Notes under the pieces: generated by a model
Seen by the model: only the letters and a program-made list of their open reading frames with translations
What the model was told of the DNA's origin: nothing
The model's database searches: none
Position numbers and translations under genes: made by a program
Source: Nitratifractor sp.
GTDB taxonomy: Bacteria > Campylobacterota > Campylobacteria > Campylobacterales > Sulfurovaceae
Length of the DNA: 32,781 nucleotides
Assembly (NCBI GenBank): GCA_015488995.1
Contig: WFMQ01000114.1
Location: forward strand, 1-32,781
Direction of reading: 5' to 3'
Shown: positions 30,841-32,781 of the stretch, one piece after another
Layout of the letters: every line of letters starts with the position of its first letter
Position numbering within the stretch: position 1 is the stretch's first letter

Positions 30841-31956
30841 TTATCGAGATGAACAGGCACTCACGCCTGGGGGGGTCGTAGGCTGGATGGCTTCGTTGGA
30901 GGCACCACCCTCTTCATTGATCTTGTCGATGAAGGCCAACGTTTTGCTCGCAGCTTCCTGGAAACGCTGTGCAGTGGTGCTGTCGGGCTTGTGGTAGGTG
31001 ACCGGCATACCGGTGTCGCCACCGACGCGGACTTCGGGCTCGATGGGGATGCGTGCCAACAACTCAGTGTTGTACTCATCGGCGACTGCCTGAGAGGTGC
31101 CCATGCCGAAGATGTCGTACTCCTCACCATCACCCGGGCAGATGAATCCGCTCATGTTTTCGATCACGCCGGCGGTGGGGATGTGGAGCTTCTGGAACAT
31201 ATCGAGGCTTCGGCGGCTGTCGTCGAGGGAGACTTCCTGTGGCATCGTGACGGTGATGCCCGCCGTGACCGGTACCGACTGCGCCAGCGTCAGCTGGGCA
31301 TCGCCGGTTCCGGGAGGCATGTCGATGACGAGGACATCAAGTTCACTCCAGAGGATGTCGCGGAGGAACTGCTCGATCGCCTTGATGATCATCGATCCCC
31401 GCCAGATGAGTGACTGCCCCGGCTCCATCAGCGATCCCATACTCATGATCTCGACACCGTAGGCTTTGAAGGGGACGACTTTGTTGCCTTGGATCTCGGG
31501 TTTTTGATCGGCGATCCCCATCATGCGGGGGATGTTGGGGCCGTAGATGTCGGCATCGAGGAGGCCCACTTTTTTGCCCTGCATCGCCATGGCGATGGCG
31601 AGGTTGACCGAGGCGGTGGATTTCCCTACGCCCCCTTTGCCGGAGCTGACCATGAGGAAGTTTTTGACATGGGGGGCGATGTTTTTGCCGGTGGTGGCGT
31701 TGCTCTGCTCACGGGGAGGTTTGGGGGCACTGATTTCGACCATCGTATCGGCAAAGCCGAGTTTTTTCATCTCCGTTTCGATGTCCCCGATGAGCTGCTG
31801 TTTCACCTCGTCGGCACTGGAGGTGATGTCGATGGTGACGGTCACTTTGTCCCCATCGATGTCCACTTTTTTCACAAAACCGAACGAAACGATGTTTTTG
31901 GTAAAGCCAGGATAGCTTACGTTTCGTAACGCTTCAAATACGTCATCTTTTGTCAT
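30841..31956 (-). CDS. mrp: Mrp/ApbC-family Fe-S carrier ATPase
   Basis: The product has 371 residues. A DUF59/MIP18 domain occupies about 1-78. A deviant Walker A P-loop GKGGVGKST sits at about 106-114, followed by LLDADIYGPNIPRMMG, VLIDMPPGTGDAQLT, and SGFICPGDGEEYDIFG. Mrp proteins carry and transfer Fe-S clusters. The CxxC used by many homologues to bridge a cluster is here reduced to a single Cys (CPGD). AAAGGA precedes the ATG. It converges with groEL and is divergent from ispD. Confidence 0.95.
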   Translation of the reverse strand: MTKDDVFEALRNVSYPGFTKNIVSFGFVKKVDIDGDKVTVTIDITSSADEVKQQLIGDIETEMKKLGFADTMVEISAPKPPREQSNATTGKNIAPHVKNFLMVSSGKGGVGKSTASVNLAIAMAMQGKKVGLLDADIYGPNIPRMMGIADQKPEIQGNKVVPFKAYGVEIMSMGSLMEPGQSLIWRGSMIIKAIEQFLRDILWSELDVLVIDMPPGTGDAQLTLAQSVPVTAGITVTMPQEVSLDDSRRSLDMFQKLHIPTAGVIENMSGFICPGDGEEYDIFGMGTSQAVADEYNTELLARIPIEPEVRVGGDTGMPVTYHKPDSTTAQRFQEAASKTLAFIDKINEEGGASNEAIQPTTPPGVSACSSR

Positions 31957-32135
31957 ATTTTTCCTTTATGATTAAACTTTGCGTGAGTTATACCCTACCC
32001 AATCTTAAATCAGCATGAAATCGGAGTCATTTTGTCTACATTAGATTTCGTGTCCCGTTTTGTGACGCATCGTCTCCCATTTTGAAGCCAATCATGTGTA
32101 TAATAGTGTATCAAATTGTTACACAAGGGGAAGAT

Positions 32136-32781
32136 TTGGACGACATTACATTGGTATTACTTGCGGCAGGCAGCTCGACCCGTTTCGGAATGGGAGCAAA
32201 GAAACAATGGCTCTATCAGGGAGATAAGCCTCTCTGGCAGAAGGTGGCCGACGATTTCAACGGTGCCTTTGACTTTGCCAACGTGATCGTAGTCGGTGCC
32301 ATAGAGGAGATCGACTACATGCAACTCTTCGGTGACTATGAAGTTGTAGCAGGCGGTAACAGTCGCCAGGGATCGCTCCGAAATGCCCTCGAAAAAGTTG
32401 GCACACCATACGTCCTCGTCAACGACGTCGCCCGCTGCTGCCTCGACCTCCCCATGATCGAGCGGGTCATCGCCCGCAAGGAAGAAGCCGACTGCATCGT
32501 CCCCACACTCGGCGTGGTCGATACCCTCTATGTCGGAGCGGAAGCCGTAGACCGTGACCAAGCACGTCTCATTCAGACCCCACAGCTGAGCCGTACCGCC
32601 CCCCTGCGCCACGCCATCACATCGGAGACCGACTACACCGATGAGAGCAGTGCGATCCGGGCAGCGGGGGGATCGGTGCTCTTCGTCGAGGGCTCCAGCC
32701 ACGCGCACAAACTCACCCGCCAGGCCGATCTGGCTAAACTCCCCTGCCTCATCTCGCCCGCCTCCGATACCTTCACTGGAT
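32136..32781 (+). CDS. ispDF: IspD domain, probably bifunctional IspDF, cut by the window end
   Basis: The gene is open to the last base (215 codons seen). LVLLAAGSSTRFGMGAKKQW is the CTP-binding signature of 2-C-methyl-D-erythritol 4-phosphate cytidylyltransferase. GGNSRQGSLRNAL, NDVARCCLD and LIQTPQL are the further IspD motifs. I chose the TTG at 32136 because AAGGGGA stands 5 bases before it and homologues begin here. The frame continues past the end of a typical IspD domain without a stop, as expected for the IspD-IspF fusion common in Campylobacterota, but the IspF part is not in view. It serves the MEP isoprenoid pathway. Confidence 0.9.
   Translation, partial: MDDITLVLLAAGSSTRFGMGAKKQWLYQGDKPLWQKVADDFNGAFDFANVIVVGAIEEIDYMQLFGDYEVVAGGNSRQGSLRNALEKVGTPYVLVNDVARCCLDLPMIERVIARKEEADCIVPTLGVVDTLYVGAEAVDRDQARLIQTPQLSRTAPLRHAITSETDYTDESSAIRAAGGSVLFVEGSSHAHKLTRQADLAKLPCLISPASDTFTG

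Overview
The window looks like part of the chromosome of a denitrifying member of the Campylobacterota (Epsilonproteobacteria), perhaps a Sulfurimonas/Sulfuricurvum-type sulfur oxidiser. The grounds are a Sec-exported nitrous oxide reductase with a fused cytochrome c domain, a nos cluster containing nosB, nosG, nosC1, nosC2 and nosH, an IspD domain of the IspDF type, and a PAS-only CetB-like protein. This assignment is inferred from gene content alone.

Layout. (1) 1-3826: the end of an outer-membrane barrel protein, an ArsC/Spx-like protein, a LysE exporter, an AraC regulator, a HigBA/RelE-type toxin-antitoxin pair split by a 266-bp MITE, a paired REP element, and a secreted Hsp20-like protein. 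(2) 3969-13834: the complete nos cluster nosZ-B-D-G-C1-C2-H-F-L-Y, with FNR-type promoters before nosZ and before nosB. (3) 13837-15240: two REP-type repeat clusters flanking a second NosL-like protein and a PAS protein. (4) 15265-16494: a graveyard of gene remnants (RelE-like, DUF2000, AraC, HEPN) and a small nucleotidyltransferase. (5) 16591-22554: a DUF808 membrane protein, a cytochrome P460, an AT-rich operon (secreted-repeat protein, second P460, response regulator, histidine kinase), and an MsrA-thioredoxin-MsrB fusion. (6) 22606-28119: siroheme synthase-type dehydrogenase, a Cys-rich secreted unknown, an FNR-controlled operon (DUF2249-like, haem-copper/NnrS-like membrane protein, DUF59, small membrane protein), a fused siroheme decarboxylase, and a patatin. 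(7) 28369-32781: tRNA-Met, groES-groEL, an Mrp ATPase, and the start of ispD(F).

How it works together. The nos genes encode the periplasmic N2O reductase, its electron supply (NosG, NosH, NosC1, NosC2, NosB) and its copper-centre assembly (NosD, NosF, NosY, NosL). The siroheme-forming and siroheme-decarboxylating enzymes suggest haem d1 synthesis for a cd1 nitrite reductase encoded elsewhere. Three promoters (nosZ, nosB and the 24083 operon) share one geometry: an FNR-type box, 22 bp, then a -10 hexamer. This places the nos genes and the uncharacterised 24083-26218 operon under the same anaerobic or NO-responsive control. The most promising undescribed candidates are that operon and the P460/secreted-repeat/two-component operon at 18311-21243.
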